Source of the DNA: Clostridiales bacterium UBA1380
Lineage (GTDB): Bacteria > Bacillota > Clostridia > Oscillospirales > CAG-272
DNA length: 5,742 bases
Direction of reading: 5' to 3'
Assembly (NCBI GenBank): GCA_002305445.1
Contig: DBRA01000057.1
Location: 13,681-19,422, forward strand
A program made the translations under genes and the position numbers. Within the stretch, counting starts at the first letter, position 1. Every line of letters starts with the position of its first letter. Positions 5,741 to 5,742 of this stretch are shown piece after piece. Below the pieces are notes generated by a model. That model did not search any database, had not been told where the DNA came from, and saw only the letters and a list, made by a program, of their open reading frames with translations.

Positions 5741-5742
5741 AA

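Noticed and set aside
1..5742. A new defence, mobile or biosynthetic system
   Set aside because: All genes belong to familiar single-gene families with separate promoters or orientations; there is no integrase, transposase, repeat array, nuclease or clustered pathway.

Overview
The window looks like ordinary chromosome of a mid-GC Clostridia-type Firmicute. Oscillospiraceae or Lachnospiraceae-like is a guess from protein flavour, not a proof. The grounds are purine-rich Shine-Dalgarno sites (AGGAG, GAGGGG, GGAG), sigma-A type promoters with extended -10 elements, an ABC ATPase N-terminus of the kind common in clostridial MacB-like exporters, and an SDR and a serine hydrolase of clostridial flavour. 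GC differs between genes by hand count: about 56% in the ABC fragment, about 50% in a sampled part of the SDR, about 38% in the GNAT gene.

Layout, left to right. (1) 1-344, minus: the first 114 codons of an ABC transporter ATPase running off the left edge, with a consensus -10 box just upstream. (2) 516-1001, minus: a hotdog-fold acyl-CoA thioesterase with its own promoter and strong ribosome binding site. (3) 1002-1251: a divergent promoter region with two similar promoters facing away from each other. (4) 1252-1674, plus: a small GNAT N-acetyltransferase resembling E. coli YiaC/YjaB. (5) 1813-2535, plus: a short-chain dehydrogenase/reductase. (6) 2665-4083, minus: a membrane-anchored diguanylate cyclase with an extracytoplasmic sensor region and an intact GGDEF motif, preceded by a perfect 19-bp palindrome. 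(7) 4253-5740, minus: a beta-lactamase-family serine hydrolase with an unassigned C-terminal region; its start is at the right edge.

The genes do not form an evident pathway. Thioesterase and GNAT are divergently transcribed; GNAT and SDR are co-oriented with a 138-nt gap; SDR and diguanylate cyclase converge; serine hydrolase and diguanylate cyclase are co-oriented with a 169-nt gap. No RNA gene, CRISPR array, insertion sequence or convincing rho-independent terminator was seen. I found no evidence of a new multi-gene system. The points most worth checking are the palindrome before the cyclase, the C-terminal region of the serine hydrolase, the replaced tetrad asparagine of the SDR, and the low-GC GNAT gene. 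No gene-free stretch exceeds 300 bases.
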